A DNA stretch of 48,046 bases from Deltaproteobacteria bacterium (GCA_016874795.1 VGTG01000025.1:1-48046); one strand, 5' to 3'; counted from the stretch's first letter, positions 6,263 through 15,436 are shown. Notes: a model not told the origin generated them from the letters alone. Program-made: numbers and translations.

Positions 6263-9200
6263 CCGCGCGTGATCGTCTCGTCCAGGTTCAGGAGAGCGCT
6301 CGCGACGAAGTACCACGCCGCGAGCTGGTCCCGGTCGACGCCTGCCGCCGGAGCGAAGCTCGAGACTCCACCCAGGAGCTCGTCCGCCATGCCGTCGCGC
6401 TCGCGGAGACGGCCCTGCTGCACGGCCAGGAGCTCCGCGACCGCCGCGAGCTCCCGGTCCGTCGGCTCGCGTCCGAGCGCCAGGCGGAAGCCGTGCCGGG
6501 TACGCTCCGGCACGCTCGCCTCGGGCCGCTCCGCGAGGATCCGCTCCGCGAGCCGCAGCGCGGCTTCGACGTAGACCTCGTCGTTCAAGAGCGTCAACGC
6601 CTGCAGAGGCGTGTTCGTGCGCGACCGACGGAGCACGCACGCCGTCCGATCCTTCGCGTCGAAGGCGACGAAGCTCGGGTACGGAGAAGAGCGCCGCCAG
6701 ATCGTGTAGATGCCGCGGCGGTACCGATCGTCTCCATGCGAGGCGACGTACGTCGGCTGCAGCGTCCCGGTGAGCTTCCAGAGACCGTCCGGCTGCGGCG
6801 GGTAGACGGCGGGTCCTCCTCTCTTCCGCGAGAGCAGTCCGGCGATCGCGAGCGCGTTGTCGCGCACGAGCTCCGCCGGCAGCCGGAGACGCGGATTGCG
6901 CGTCAGGAGCACGCTCTCCGGATCGCGCTCGAGCGTCTCGCTCGTCGCGGGCTGCGAGGATTGCCGATAGGTTGCGGACGTCACGATCTCGCGCAGCATG
7001 CGCTTCCGGGACCAGCCGCTCTCGACGAGCTCGACCGCGAGCCAGTCGAGGAGCTCCGGATGCGAGGGACGATCGCCTTGCGAGCCGAAGTCCTCCGGCG
7101 TCGCGACGAGACCGCGCCCGAAGACCTCCTGCCACCATTGATTGACGGTCACGCGGCCGACGAGCGGATTCTCCGGATCGACGAGCCAGCGGGCGAGGCC
7201 GAGGCGGTTCCGCGGCAGATCGGGCGACATCGGCGGGAGAACCGCGGGCGTATCCGGCGTCACCTTCGCGCCCGGATCGAGGTAGTTGCCGCGCTTCATC
7301 AGGTGGGTGTCGCGCGGCTCCGCGAGCTCCTCCATCACCGAAGCGGTCGGCATGCGAAGGGCCTCGAGATCCCGCGCGAGCGCACCGAGCTCGCTCTTGA
7401 TCTTTCCGTCGACCTTGCTCGAGAGGAATTCCGTACGGAGATGCTGCGCGAGCTTCTCGTCGGGCTTCGGGTCGCGCAGGGCGCGCGCGCTGAACTTCGC
7501 GGCGACGACGTCGGCGGGCGCGTTCGTCGCGGACAGGCGGAAGCGTCCGATCGTCTTCCCGAACCCGGCGTTCTGGCGGATCGTGAAGACGAACGTCGTC
7601 GGGCCGTCGACGGCGATCGGCTCGTCGACGAGGAAGGCGGCCTGGAGCTGGAGCGCGTATCCGTCCGCGATCGACCAGCCCGTCTCGGGCTTGCCGTCGA
7701 TCGCGCCGTCGACGCGCCCCTGCGCGCTGTCGTAGCTCGCGACGGCGCGATAGATCCCGATCGGTCGCGCTTCGCTCTCTTCGTTCTCTTCGCCCTTCTC
7801 GCTCTCGGCGACCTCGCGACGGATCTCGATCTCGCTCACGACGAAGTCGGGGCTCTCGACGTCGCCGCGGCCGGGGCCCTTTCCGGGAAGCGATTCGTCC
7901 CGGAAGGCTTCGAGCTGGAAGGCGGTGATGCCCCCGAGATTCGTGCGGACCTTCACGACGTACGTCGACGTGTCGGGAACGGCACCATCGACCAGCAGCG
8001 AGCCGTCGGGAAGCAGGCGGACGCCCTCTCCGCCGCTCCCGTCGAAGTAGAGCGGCCGGAGGGCGCGCCACTGCGGCTCGCCGCGGAAGAGCGCCGCGCG
8101 CATCTCTTCGACCCACGCCTCGTACGCGCCCGAAGGAAGCTGGCGCGCGACCTGCGCGAGCAGGAGCCCGCGCGCGAAGGCGACCGCGCCCGGCGTGTCT
8201 CCCCGGCTCGCGAGATCCGCGAAGTGCGCGCGCGCGTTCTGCGCGGACGCCGGGAGCGCGCCCTCACGCTCGAGCAGCGCCTGCAAGCGCTGCAGCAGAG
8301 CGTCGCGCTTCCCGTGGAGATCCTCGGGGAGCGGCACGTCCACCGTCGGGCCCGCGGGGCGATACGCGACCTCGCTCAGCGGGCGGCTCTCGTCCGGCGT
8401 GTTGTTGAAGAAGGCGAGCAGGCGGTAGTACTCCTCCTGCCGGAACGGATCGAACTTGTGGTCGTGGCACTGCGCACACTCGATCGTCGACCCGAGCCAG
8501 ATCGTCGACGTCGTGTTCACGCGGTCCATCACCTGCCCGACGCGGCTCTCCTCGCGATGGATGCCGACCTCGAGGTTGAGCGGCGCGGAGCGGTTGAATC
8601 CCGTCGCGACTCGCTGCGCGATGGTCGGATTCGGGAGGAGATCGCCGGCGAGCTGCTCGATCGTGAACTCGTCGTACGGCATGTCGGCGTTGATCGCGTC
8701 GATCACCCAGTCGCGGTAGGGCCAGTTCGGCGTGATCTGATCCGTCTGGAAGCCGGTCGAGTCCGCGTAGCGAGCCGCGTCGAGCCACGGGCGTGCCCAC
8801 TTCTCGCCGAACGCCGGCGAGGCGAGGAGCCGGTCGACGAGCCGCTCGTACGCGTCCGGCGATTCGTCGGCGAGAAACGCGTCGATCTCGTCGGGAGTCG
8901 GCGGGAGGCCCGTCAAGTCGAAATGGAGCCGACGCGCGAGCGTCCGGCGATCCGCCTCGGGCGCGGGACGGAGCGACTCCGCTTCGAGACGCGCGAGCAC
9001 GAACCGGTCGATCTCGTTCCGCGGCCAGCTCGGGTCGCCCACCGCCGGAGGCGCCGGCCGCTTCGGCGTGCGGTACGCCCAGTGCGGCTCGACGCGATCG
9101 GCCTCGGCCGGCCACGGCGCGCCCGCCTCGATCCAGCGGCGGATCCGCTCGATCTTCTCGGGCGGGAGCGGATCCTTCTTCTTCGGCATCCGCTCGTCGG

Positions 9201-9489
9201 GATCGGTCGAGGTGACCAGCTCGTAAAGAGGGCTCAGGTCGGCGTTGCCGGGCTCGATCACGGGGATGCCGAGGTCGCCCGGCTGGAAGGCGTCGCGCCG
9301 GTTCGTCAGGCGGAGGCCGCCCTTGCGCTCGATCGAGCCGTGGCAGCGGTAGCAGTGCTCCTCGAAGATCGGGCGGACGTCACGCTGGAAGTCGATCTCG
9401 GCAGGTGTCTCCGCTCCCTCCGCTCTCGCCAGGGCGAGCGAAGAAAGGCTGAGCAGCAGTGCGAGAGCGAGCCGAGGGAGACGCTTCAC
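6259..9489 (-). CDS. PSCyt1-DUF1549-DUF1553 cytochrome-c-like exported protein
   Basis: A 1076-residue protein, GTG start at 9489. Residues 1-23 are a signal peptide. CYRCH at 46-50 is a haem-c motif in the planctomycete-type PSCyt1 domain (about 30-130), followed by DUF1549 (about 160-365, with a second Cys pair in CAQCHDHKFDP) and, after a variable middle, DUF1553 (about 770-1040, with NRLGLARWLVDPENPL and RRGIYTIWRRSSPYPS). Such proteins are periplasmic and abundant in Planctomycetes, Verrucomicrobia and some deltaproteobacterial lineages. Their role is unproven, perhaps oxidative attack on polysaccharides. The usual DUF1501 partner downstream is absent. The stop codon is the TAG inside the CTAG end of the 186-bp element. 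Confidence 0.9.
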   Translation of the reverse strand: MKRLPRLALALLLSLSSLALARAEGAETPAEIDFQRDVRPIFEEHCYRCHGSIERKGGLRLTNRRDAFQPGDLGIPVIEPGNADLSPLYELVTSTDPDERMPKKKDPLPPEKIERIRRWIEAGAPWPAEADRVEPHWAYRTPKRPAPPAVGDPSWPRNEIDRFVLARLEAESLRPAPEADRRTLARRLHFDLTGLPPTPDEIDAFLADESPDAYERLVDRLLASPAFGEKWARPWLDAARYADSTGFQTDQITPNWPYRDWVIDAINADMPYDEFTIEQLAGDLLPNPTIAQRVATGFNRSAPLNLEVGIHREESRVGQVMDRVNTTSTIWLGSTIECAQCHDHKFDPFRQEEYYRLLAFFNNTPDESRPLSEVAYRPAGPTVDVPLPEDLHGKRDALLQRLQALLEREGALPASAQNARAHFADLASRGDTPGAVAFARGLLLAQVARQLPSGAYEAWVEEMRAALFRGEPQWRALRPLYFDGSGGEGVRLLPDGSLLVDGAVPDTSTYVVKVRTNLGGITAFQLEAFRDESLPGKGPGRGDVESPDFVVSEIEIRREVAESEKGEENEESEARPIGIYRAVASYDSAQGRVDGAIDGKPETGWSIADGYALQLQAAFLVDEPIAVDGPTTFVFTIRQNAGFGKTIGRFRLSATNAPADVVAAKFSARALRDPKPDEKLAQHLRTEFLSSKVDGKIKSELGALARDLEALRMPTASVMEELAEPRDTHLMKRGNYLDPGAKVTPDTPAVLPPMSPDLPRNRLGLARWLVDPENPLVGRVTVNQWWQEVFGRGLVATPEDFGSQGDRPSHPELLDWLAVELVESGWSRKRMLREIVTSATYRQSSQPATSETLERDPESVLLTRNPRLRLPAELVRDNALAIAGLLSRKRGGPAVYPPQPDGLWKLTGTLQPTYVASHGDDRYRRGIYTIWRRSSPYPSFVAFDAKDRTACVLRRSRTNTPLQALTLLNDEVYVEAALRLAERILAERPEASVPERTRHGFRLALGREPTDRELAAVAELLAVQQGRLRERDGMADELLGGVSSFAPAAGVDRDQLAAWYFVASALLNLDETITRG

Positions 9490-9546
9490 GACCCTCCCGA
9501 GACTACGGAGCGCCCTTTCGAGGAGTCAACCCGCTTCGAGTCCGGG

Positions 9547-10752
9547 TCAGCGCATCTCCTCTGGCGTCTGCTGCAGAACGAAATCCTCCGTGACGAGGAT
9601 CGCGAGCGAGCGCGGCACGATTGCCACCGCCTTCGCGCGTGCCCAGTTGAACCAGCCGTGGATCACGGAAGGCTGATGCCCGACGGCGTCGAGCGCGAGC
9701 GCCACGACGTCCGAAGCGGGCTCGCCGGCGAAGTGCGTCTCGCCCGCGACCTGGCGAAACTCCGTCGCCGTCGGCCCCGGCTCGACGACGAGCACGTCGA
9801 CGCCGGTGCCGCGGAGCTCGGCCCAGAGCGCCTCGCCGAAGAGCTGATCGAAAGCTTTCGTCGCCGCGTAGATCGCGTGCCGCGGCATCGCCTGGCGTCC
9901 CGCGATCGAGCCGCTGACGATCAGCGCGCCCCGGCGGCGTGCGCGCATCGGCGGGACGAGGCGCTTCGCGAGGACGACCGGTGCGACGCAGTTCACCTGG
10001 ATCATGTCCCGGAGACGCGCGGTGTCCTGCTTCTCGAAGCGTCCCGCGAAGCCGAACCCCGCGTTCGCGACGACGAGCGAGATCTCGAGGTCCGCGACCG
10101 CGTCGCAGAGACGGTCGGCGCCGCTCGGATCGGCGAGGTCGATCGAGACGACGCGCGTCGCGACGCCGCAGAGACGCTCGAGCTCCGCGGCGAGCCCACG
10201 CAGGCGGTCCTCGCGACGAGCCGTGAGCACGCACGACATCCCTTCCTGCGCGAGCGCGCGCGCGAACTCCTCGCCGATGCCTGCGGACGCGCCGGTGACG
10301 AGCGCCCACTCGCCGTAGCGCTGGCGCATCGTCTCGCGCGGGCGCTGGAAGTGATCCTTCGCGCGCCAGAGGGCGATGGCGATCGCCGCGAACAGCGCGG
10401 CGGAGATCAGCGCGAGCAGGAAGCCGAGGAAGCCGCCGCGGTAGACGATCCACCACACGAGCATCGCGAAGGAGACCTGCCACACGTAGAGGGACGCCCA
10501 CGGCCACATCCACGGCCGCCGTCGCCAGAAGCCGTACGCGCCGACTGCGAAGATCGCCCAGTGGAGCGGCTCCGTCAGCTTCGCTGCCCAGCCCCGGAAC
10601 ACGATGCCGAGCCAGACCTCCTCGGCGCGCGCGGGCGAGCGGAGGAAGAAGTCGACGGGCATGTGGATGAGGGCCATGTAGCCGCAGAACGCCATCAGCA
10701 GGTTCATCCACCAGGGTCGTTCCGCGAAACGCTCACGCCACCATTGCGCCAC
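9547..10752 (-). CDS. SDR dehydrogenase with N-terminal four-helix membrane domain
   Basis: A 401-residue protein with GTG start at 10752. Residues 1-130 hold about four hydrophobic helices (MNLLMAFCGYMALIHMPVDF, WASLYVWQVSFAMLVWWIV and others). The SDR domain starts near 145 with ALVTGASAGIGEEFA (cofactor loop). NAGFGFAGRF is the NAG motif, SGSIAG carries the catalytic Ser and YAATK the Tyr-Lys pair. GPTATEF is the usual end of the substrate loop. The enzyme is probably a membrane-bound NADP(H) reductase of the 17-beta-hydroxysteroid/3-ketoacyl class acting on a lipid. The membrane domain fused ahead of the SDR is unusual. Divergent from the GH94 gene, sharing a 129-nt upstream region. Confidence 0.85.
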   Translation of the reverse strand: MAQWWRERFAERPWWMNLLMAFCGYMALIHMPVDFFLRSPARAEEVWLGIVFRGWAAKLTEPLHWAIFAVGAYGFWRRRPWMWPWASLYVWQVSFAMLVWWIVYRGGFLGFLLALISAALFAAIAIALWRAKDHFQRPRETMRQRYGEWALVTGASAGIGEEFARALAQEGMSCVLTARREDRLRGLAAELERLCGVATRVVSIDLADPSGADRLCDAVADLEISLVVANAGFGFAGRFEKQDTARLRDMIQVNCVAPVVLAKRLVPPMRARRRGALIVSGSIAGRQAMPRHAIYAATKAFDQLFGEALWAELRGTGVDVLVVEPGPTATEFRQVAGETHFAGEPASDVVALALDAVGHQPSVIHGWFNWARAKAVAIVPRSLAILVTEDFVLQQTPEEMR

Positions 10753-10881
10753 AGGCTGCCTCCTCGTCCGTGTCTGCGCAGCTCTCTAGCAAGACCGCGA
10801 AGCCTGGACATGCGCTTCGGGCGACGACTGCGCTCGCGTCGCGCTTGACTGGAAACGGCAAGCGGAGTTTCGTCTTCGCTC

Positions 10882-13800
10882 ATGCAGCCGCGCAGACTTC
10901 AGAGCCCTTCGGGCCTCGCCTTCCAGCTGAACGCGAACGGTTCGATCCGCCGCATGGAGCACGCCGACGTCACGCTGAACCTGTTCCCCGGCAACGAGGT
11001 CGAGGGCGGTCCGACGAACGTCTGGGTGCGGCGGCTCGGAGAGAAGAGGGCGTGCACGCCGCTTCTCGGGCCGGGAAGCCCGCTCCGTCTCGAGCTCGAC
11101 GACGCGGGGCTGCGCGGCGCGGGAACGTGGAACGGCGTCGGCATCACGCTCTCGCTCGTGCTCGCGCGTACGTCGCCCGCGTGGTTCTGGCACGTCGCGC
11201 TCGAGAATCGCGGCGACGGCGCGGTCGAGCTCGACCTCGTCTACGCGCAGGACCTCGGGCTCGCTCCCTACGGCGCGATCCGCATGAACGAGTATTACGT
11301 GAGCCAGTACCTGGACCACGTGGCGCTTTCGCACGCGGCGCGCGGTCCCGTCCTCGCGACGCGGCAGAACATGGCGGTCGGCGGACGTTACCCGTGGACG
11401 CTGATCGGCTCGCTCGGACGCGCCGTGAGCTGGGCGACGGACGCGCTTCAGCTGCACGGGCTCGCGACGCGCGCCGGCGACGATCCCGCGGCGCTCGTCG
11501 AGGCGGGCCTCCCCGGCGTGCGGAAGCAGCACGAGCACGCGATGGCGGTGCTGCAGGACGCGCCGGTCCAGCTCGCTCCCGGTGCTTCCGCGAAGAGCGG
11601 ATTCTTCGGTTGGCTCGAGCCGGATCACCCGGCTGCGACGTCGAGCGCCGACGTCGCGCTCGTCGAGCGTGCTCTCTCGCTGCCGGAGGCGACGCCGCCG
11701 AGCGGCGCGATCACCGCGGGCGCGGGAACGAGCGCCCCTGCCTCGCTCTTCTCGAAGGGCGCGGCGCTCGCTTGCCGCGACCTCTCGGAAGCGGAGATCG
11801 CGGAGCTCTGGGGAAGCGATCTTCGTCACGTCGAGCGCGCCGACGGGAAGGTGCTCTCGTTCTTCGCGGGCGAGGCCACGCACGTGGCGCTCCGCGCGAA
11901 GGAGCTCGTGGTGCTGCGGCCGCACGGCCGCATCCTTCGCACCGGCTCGCGGATCACGCCGGACGAGTCCGCGCTCACGACGACGGCGTGGATGAGCGGC
12001 ACGTTCAACTGCCTCCTCACGCAGGGCCACGTCGGGATCAATCGCCTCCTCTCGACGACGCGCTCGTATCTCGGGCTGCAGCGCTCGCACGCGCAGCGGA
12101 TCTTCGTCGAGGTCGACGGCGGCTGGCAGCTCCTCGACGTGCCTTCCGCGTGGGAAGCGCAGGCGAACGCGTGCCGCTGGATCTACGCGCACGCGGGCGG
12201 CCGGATCGAGGTGCGCGTGACGGCCGCGGAAGACCGCCATGCGATCGATCTCGCGATCGCCGTGACGGACGGGCCCGCGAAGCGCTTCCTCGTCTCGAAT
12301 CACCTCGGGATCGGCAACGACGACGGCGCGGAGCCCGGAAAGGCGCTCTACGCGCGCGACGGCGACGGCCTCGCGATCCGGCCGCCGCCGGAGACGGACG
12401 TCGGCCGGCGGTTCCCCGACGGCTCCTTCCGCATCGATCCGCTGCCCGGCACGCGTCTCGAGACCGTCGGCAGCGACGAGCTCCTCTTCGAAGACGGAGC
12501 GACGCGCGAGCAGCCCTTCGTCGTCCTCGTGACGGGCGCGGTGCGTGAGGCGGGCTTCCGCTTCACCGGCAAGCTCGTGGCCGCGGACGGCGCTTCGGGC
12601 CCCAGCAGCGAGGAGGTGCTGCAGCCGCTCCGCCTCGAGGCGTCGGGAAGCGGGCACGAGAACGAGGCGGCGCGGATCCAGGACATCGTGCCCTGGTACG
12701 TGCACGACGCGCTCGTCCACTACCTCGCGCCGCGCGGGCTCGAGCAGTTCTCCGGCGGAGGATGGGGCACGCGCGACGTCTGCCAGGGACCGGTCGAGCT
12801 CCTCTCGGCGCTCGGTGCGGACGACTCGCTGCGCGACCTCCTGCTGCGCGTCTTCGCGAACCAGAACGTGGACGGCGACTGGCCGCAGTGGTTCATGTTC
12901 TTCGAGCGCGAGCGCTCGATCCGTCCGGGCGACTCGCACGGCGACATCGTCTTCTGGCCGGTGTTCGCGCTCGCGAAGTACGTGCTCGCAACGGAGGACG
13001 CTTCGTTCCTCGACGAGGTCGTGCCGTTCTTCGATGCCGCCGGAGTCGACAAGGCGGAGCGCGCGACGCTGTGGGCCCACGTCGAGCGTGCGCTCGGCGT
13101 CATCCGGAGCCGCGTCATCCCGGGCACGAGCCTCGCCGCGTACGGGAACGGCGACTGGAACGACTCGCTCCAGCCCGCCGATCCGTCGATGCGCGAGCGG
13201 CTCTGCAGCTCGTGGACCGTGACGCTGCAGCACCAGACGCTCGCGACGCTGTCGGAGGCTCTGCGTCGCGTCGGGCGCGAAGGCGACGCGAAGCCGCTCG
13301 ACGAGCTCGCCGCGCGCATCCGCGCCGACTTCTCTCGGTGTCTCATCGCGGACGGGACGCTCGCCGGATTCGCATACTTCCAGCCGGACGGGCGGATCGA
13401 CCACTGGCTCCATCCGGAGGATCGGACGACGGGCATCCACTATCGTCTCCTGCCGATGATCCACGCGATCATCGCGGACCTGCTGACGCCGGAGCAGGCG
13501 AAGACGCACGTCGGGTTCATGCGCGATCATCTCATCGGCGCCGACGGTGGACGCCTCTTCGACCGGCCGCCGATGTATCGCGGCGGGCCGCAGAAGAACT
13601 TTCAGCGCGCGGAGAGCAGCTCGTTCTTCGGCCGCGAGATCGGGATCATGTACACGCACGCGCACCTCCGCTACGCGGAGTCGATGGCACGCTTCGGGGA
13701 CGCGGAGGCGCTCTTCGAGGCGCTGCGGCGTGCGAATCCGATCGCGCTCGGCGACGTCGTGCCGGCAGCGCGGCGGCGTCAAGCCAACTGCTACTACTCG

Positions 13801-14229
13801 AGCTCGGACGCGGTCGTCGCGGATCGCTACGAAGCGTCCGAGCGCTATCCGGAGATCCGCGCGGGACGCGTGCCGCTCGAGGGCGGCTGGCGCGTCTACT
13901 CGAGCGGCGCGGGCATCGCGGTGCGGCTCGTGCACGAGTGCTTCCTCGGGATTCGTCGCGGGCGAAACGCGCTCGGCATCGACCCCGTGATCCCGAAGTC
14001 GCTCGACGGGCTCGTTGCGGAGATCGCGCTCGAAGGTCGGCGGCTGCGCATCCGCTACCGGATCGCTTCGCACGGCTACGGGCCGACGGCGGTGACGCTG
14101 AACGGGAAGGCTCTGCCGACCTCAACGACGACGAACCCGTACCGGAAGCCGGGCGTGACCGTGCCGATGGCCGCGGTCCGCGCGGGGCTCGGCGGCGGCG
14201 CGAACGAGCTGGTGGTCGACCTCGGCTAG
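10882..14229 (+). CDS. GH94 phosphorylase, probable 1,2-beta-oligoglucan phosphorylase
   Basis: ATG 10882 gives 1115 residues, with no signal peptide, so cytoplasmic. The second half is an (alpha/alpha)6 barrel typical of GH94: GGGWGTRDVCQGPVELL near 620, DGDWPQWFMF near 670, AYGNGDWNDSLQPADP around 753-768 (Asp758/Asp761 region, catalytic acid loop), and the end NCYYSSSDA. The length and the GDW-x-D-x-LQPA form match 1,2-beta-oligoglucan phosphorylase better than cellobiose or chitobiose phosphorylases (about 800 residues, GGGDWNDGMN). It would split sophoro-oligosaccharides with phosphate to glucose-1-phosphate. No beta-1,2-glucanase is nearby, so the substrate call is moderate; the GH94 call is firm. 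Confidence 0.85.
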   Translation: MQPRRLQSPSGLAFQLNANGSIRRMEHADVTLNLFPGNEVEGGPTNVWVRRLGEKRACTPLLGPGSPLRLELDDAGLRGAGTWNGVGITLSLVLARTSPAWFWHVALENRGDGAVELDLVYAQDLGLAPYGAIRMNEYYVSQYLDHVALSHAARGPVLATRQNMAVGGRYPWTLIGSLGRAVSWATDALQLHGLATRAGDDPAALVEAGLPGVRKQHEHAMAVLQDAPVQLAPGASAKSGFFGWLEPDHPAATSSADVALVERALSLPEATPPSGAITAGAGTSAPASLFSKGAALACRDLSEAEIAELWGSDLRHVERADGKVLSFFAGEATHVALRAKELVVLRPHGRILRTGSRITPDESALTTTAWMSGTFNCLLTQGHVGINRLLSTTRSYLGLQRSHAQRIFVEVDGGWQLLDVPSAWEAQANACRWIYAHAGGRIEVRVTAAEDRHAIDLAIAVTDGPAKRFLVSNHLGIGNDDGAEPGKALYARDGDGLAIRPPPETDVGRRFPDGSFRIDPLPGTRLETVGSDELLFEDGATREQPFVVLVTGAVREAGFRFTGKLVAADGASGPSSEEVLQPLRLEASGSGHENEAARIQDIVPWYVHDALVHYLAPRGLEQFSGGGWGTRDVCQGPVELLSALGADDSLRDLLLRVFANQNVDGDWPQWFMFFERERSIRPGDSHGDIVFWPVFALAKYVLATEDASFLDEVVPFFDAAGVDKAERATLWAHVERALGVIRSRVIPGTSLAAYGNGDWNDSLQPADPSMRERLCSSWTVTLQHQTLATLSEALRRVGREGDAKPLDELAARIRADFSRCLIADGTLAGFAYFQPDGRIDHWLHPEDRTTGIHYRLLPMIHAIIADLLTPEQAKTHVGFMRDHLIGADGGRLFDRPPMYRGGPQKNFQRAESSSFFGREIGIMYTHAHLRYAESMARFGDAEALFEALRRANPIALGDVVPAARRRQANCYYSSSDAVVADRYEASERYPEIRAGRVPLEGGWRVYSSGAGIAVRLVHECFLGIRRGRNALGIDPVIPKSLDGLVAEIALEGRRLRIRYRIASHGYGPTAVTLNGKALPTSTTTNPYRKPGVTVPMAAVRAGLGGGANELVVDLG

Positions 14230-14316
14230 CTCCTCGGGCCCTGACCGCCGCGCGTCTCCACGTGCTCGCGGAAGTGACCGAAGCGCCGTCGCCCGACGTC
14301 GCACCGCCGGGAGCGC

Positions 14317-14682
14317 TCAACGGCGCCTCGCGCGAGGCGATCGGACGCGCGGGCGCGTCCTCGTCCTCCTCTTCTCGGCGTACGACTTGAACGCCGCGAG
14401 CTGCCCCGCCCAGAACTGCTCGACCTCCGCGACCCAGTCGCGCAGCTCGTCGAACGGCTCCGGGCGAAGCCGGAGCACGCGGCCGCGCGCGTCCTCCTCG
14501 GGCCGCTCCTCCTCGACGAGGCCGCATTCGCGCAGCACGCGCAGGTGGCGGCTCATCGCCGGCGGCGTCATCGCGAGCGCCTCGGACAGCTCGCCCGCGC
14601 GGCGCGGCGCGCGTCGCAGCAGGTCGACGACCGCGCGCCGCGTCGGGTCCGAGAGAGCCGCGAAGGTCGAGTCGAGGCTCAA
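14317..14682 (-). CDS. ArsR-family transcriptional regulator
   Basis: The preferred start is TTG at 14682, overlapping the VOC stop as TTGA and giving 121 residues; an upstream in-frame start at 14748 would add 22 residues not typical of the family. The winged helix covers residues 4-80: STFAALSDPTRRAVVDLL, then AMTPPAMSRHLRVLRECGLV (recognition helix) and GRVLRLRPEPF (wing). The tail has EVEQFWAGQLAAFKSYAEK. No metal-binding Cys motif is visible, so it belongs to the SdpR-like ArsR group usually paired with a small enzyme gene. It is co-transcribed with, and translationally coupled to, the VOC gene, and probably binds the palindrome at 15146. Confidence 0.88.
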   Translation of the reverse strand: MSLDSTFAALSDPTRRAVVDLLRRAPRRAGELSEALAMTPPAMSRHLRVLRECGLVEEERPEEDARGRVLRLRPEPFDELRDWVAEVEQFWAGQLAAFKSYAEKRRTRTRPRVRSPRARRR

Positions 14683-15125
14683 GCCTTCTTTCCGCCCGTC
14701 TCGAGCCGCTGGTAGAACCACCAGTGGTGCCCGCCCAGGTCGCGGCACTCGTAGCCGCGGTCGGTCCAGTAATCCGGCCCGTAGTCGTGGATCGCGGGCT
14801 GGTTGACGATCGTCGCTCCGGCTTCGCGCGCGCGCTTGCAGTGCACCTCGACGTCGTCGACGTAGGCCATCATGTTCTGCGTGTTGGCGCCGCCGGCTTG
14901 ACCGGGCGAGCGCATCGACGGGAACTTCTCGGGCTTCGCGCCGCCGACCATGATCAGGCCTTCGCCGAAGGTCAGCTCCGAATGCTCGACCGAGCCGCCG
15001 TCACCCTCGACGAGGAGTCGCACCTCGAAGCCGAAGGCGTTGCAGAGCCATTCGATCGCGGCGCGCGGATCGTCGTAATAGAGCGCGGAAGAGATACGCG
15101 GCCAGCCGGGTGGTGTGGGCTTCAT
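14679..15125 (-). CDS. VOC-superfamily protein (PhnB-like)
   Basis: A 148-residue protein, ATG 15125, with AGGAGG 9-14 nt upstream. Features are YYDDPRAAIEWLCNAFGFE at the N-terminus, ELTFGEGLIMVGGA, MMAYVDDVEVHCKRAREAGA and RDLGGHHWWFYQRL near the end. This is the single-domain glyoxalase/bleomycin-resistance-like form often encoded with ArsR-type regulators. It may bind or detoxify a small molecule; the ligand is unknown. It is the first gene of the operon, directly downstream of a strong palindromic operator. Confidence 0.88.
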   Translation of the reverse strand: MKPTPPGWPRISSALYYDDPRAAIEWLCNAFGFEVRLLVEGDGGSVEHSELTFGEGLIMVGGAKPEKFPSMRSPGQAGGANTQNMMAYVDDVEVHCKRAREAGATIVNQPAIHDYGPDYWTDRGYECRDLGGHHWWFYQRLETGGKKA

Positions 15126-15145
15126 GTCCAGTCCCTCCTGGCGAC

Positions 15146-15169
15146 ATAGTTCACCGTTACGTGAACTAT
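15146..15169. promoter_or_regulatory. Perfect 9-bp-arm palindrome, ArsR operator candidate
   Basis: ATAGTTCAC-CGTTAC-GTGAACTAT is a perfect inverted repeat with 9-bp arms and a 6-bp spacer, 21 nt upstream of the VOC start. On the minus strand TTGATA lies just beyond the upstream arm, so the palindrome covers the -35 to -10 spacer. Spacing and shape fit autorepression by the ArsR protein of the same operon. Confidence 0.75.
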
Positions 15170-15188
15170 ATCAAGCGGGGAATCGCCG

Positions 15189-15383
15189 TTGAGCTTCCCG
15201 CGGCTCTTCGGGCGGCGCGGCTTCTTCACGCGTCTTCTGCGTCGCTACCTGCGTGGCTTCCGGCCCGGGCTTCATCCGCGCCAGACCGAGCTGCCGCGCG
15301 GCCATCCGGAGTTCGTCGCGGCGTGGCGTCGCGAGCCCGACGCGCTCTCCGCCGCGGAGGCGGCTCTCGCGGCGGCCGCGTAA
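15189..15383 (+). pseudogene. C-terminal fragment of a metal-dependent hydrolase-like protein
   Basis: A 64-residue frame beginning at TTG 15189: LFGRRGFFTRLLRRYLRGF, then RPGLHPRQTELP and VAAWRREPDALSAAEAAL. It resembles the C-terminus of the PF10118-type metal-dependent hydrolases, where a hydrophobic helix is followed by R-P-x-F-H-P-x-x. The N-terminal ~220 residues and the metal ligands are absent. It begins just after the ArsR palindrome. A small free-standing protein is possible but less likely. Confidence 0.45.
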
Positions 15384-15436
15384 CGAAGTACCTCCGCGGG
15401 GGCGGCGCCCGCCGTGCCTCGTGTTAAGGACGGCCC

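Noticed and set aside
6493-10848. A 1451-codon plus-strand open frame antisense to the DUF1553 and SDR genes
   Set aside because: Its translation is rich in Arg, Glu and Asp with no domain. It is the antisense shadow of two well-supported minus-strand genes in GC-rich DNA.
10786-14073. A 1095-codon minus-strand open frame opposite the GH94 gene
   Set aside because: Low-complexity Arg/Glu-rich shadow; the plus frame has full GH94 motifs.
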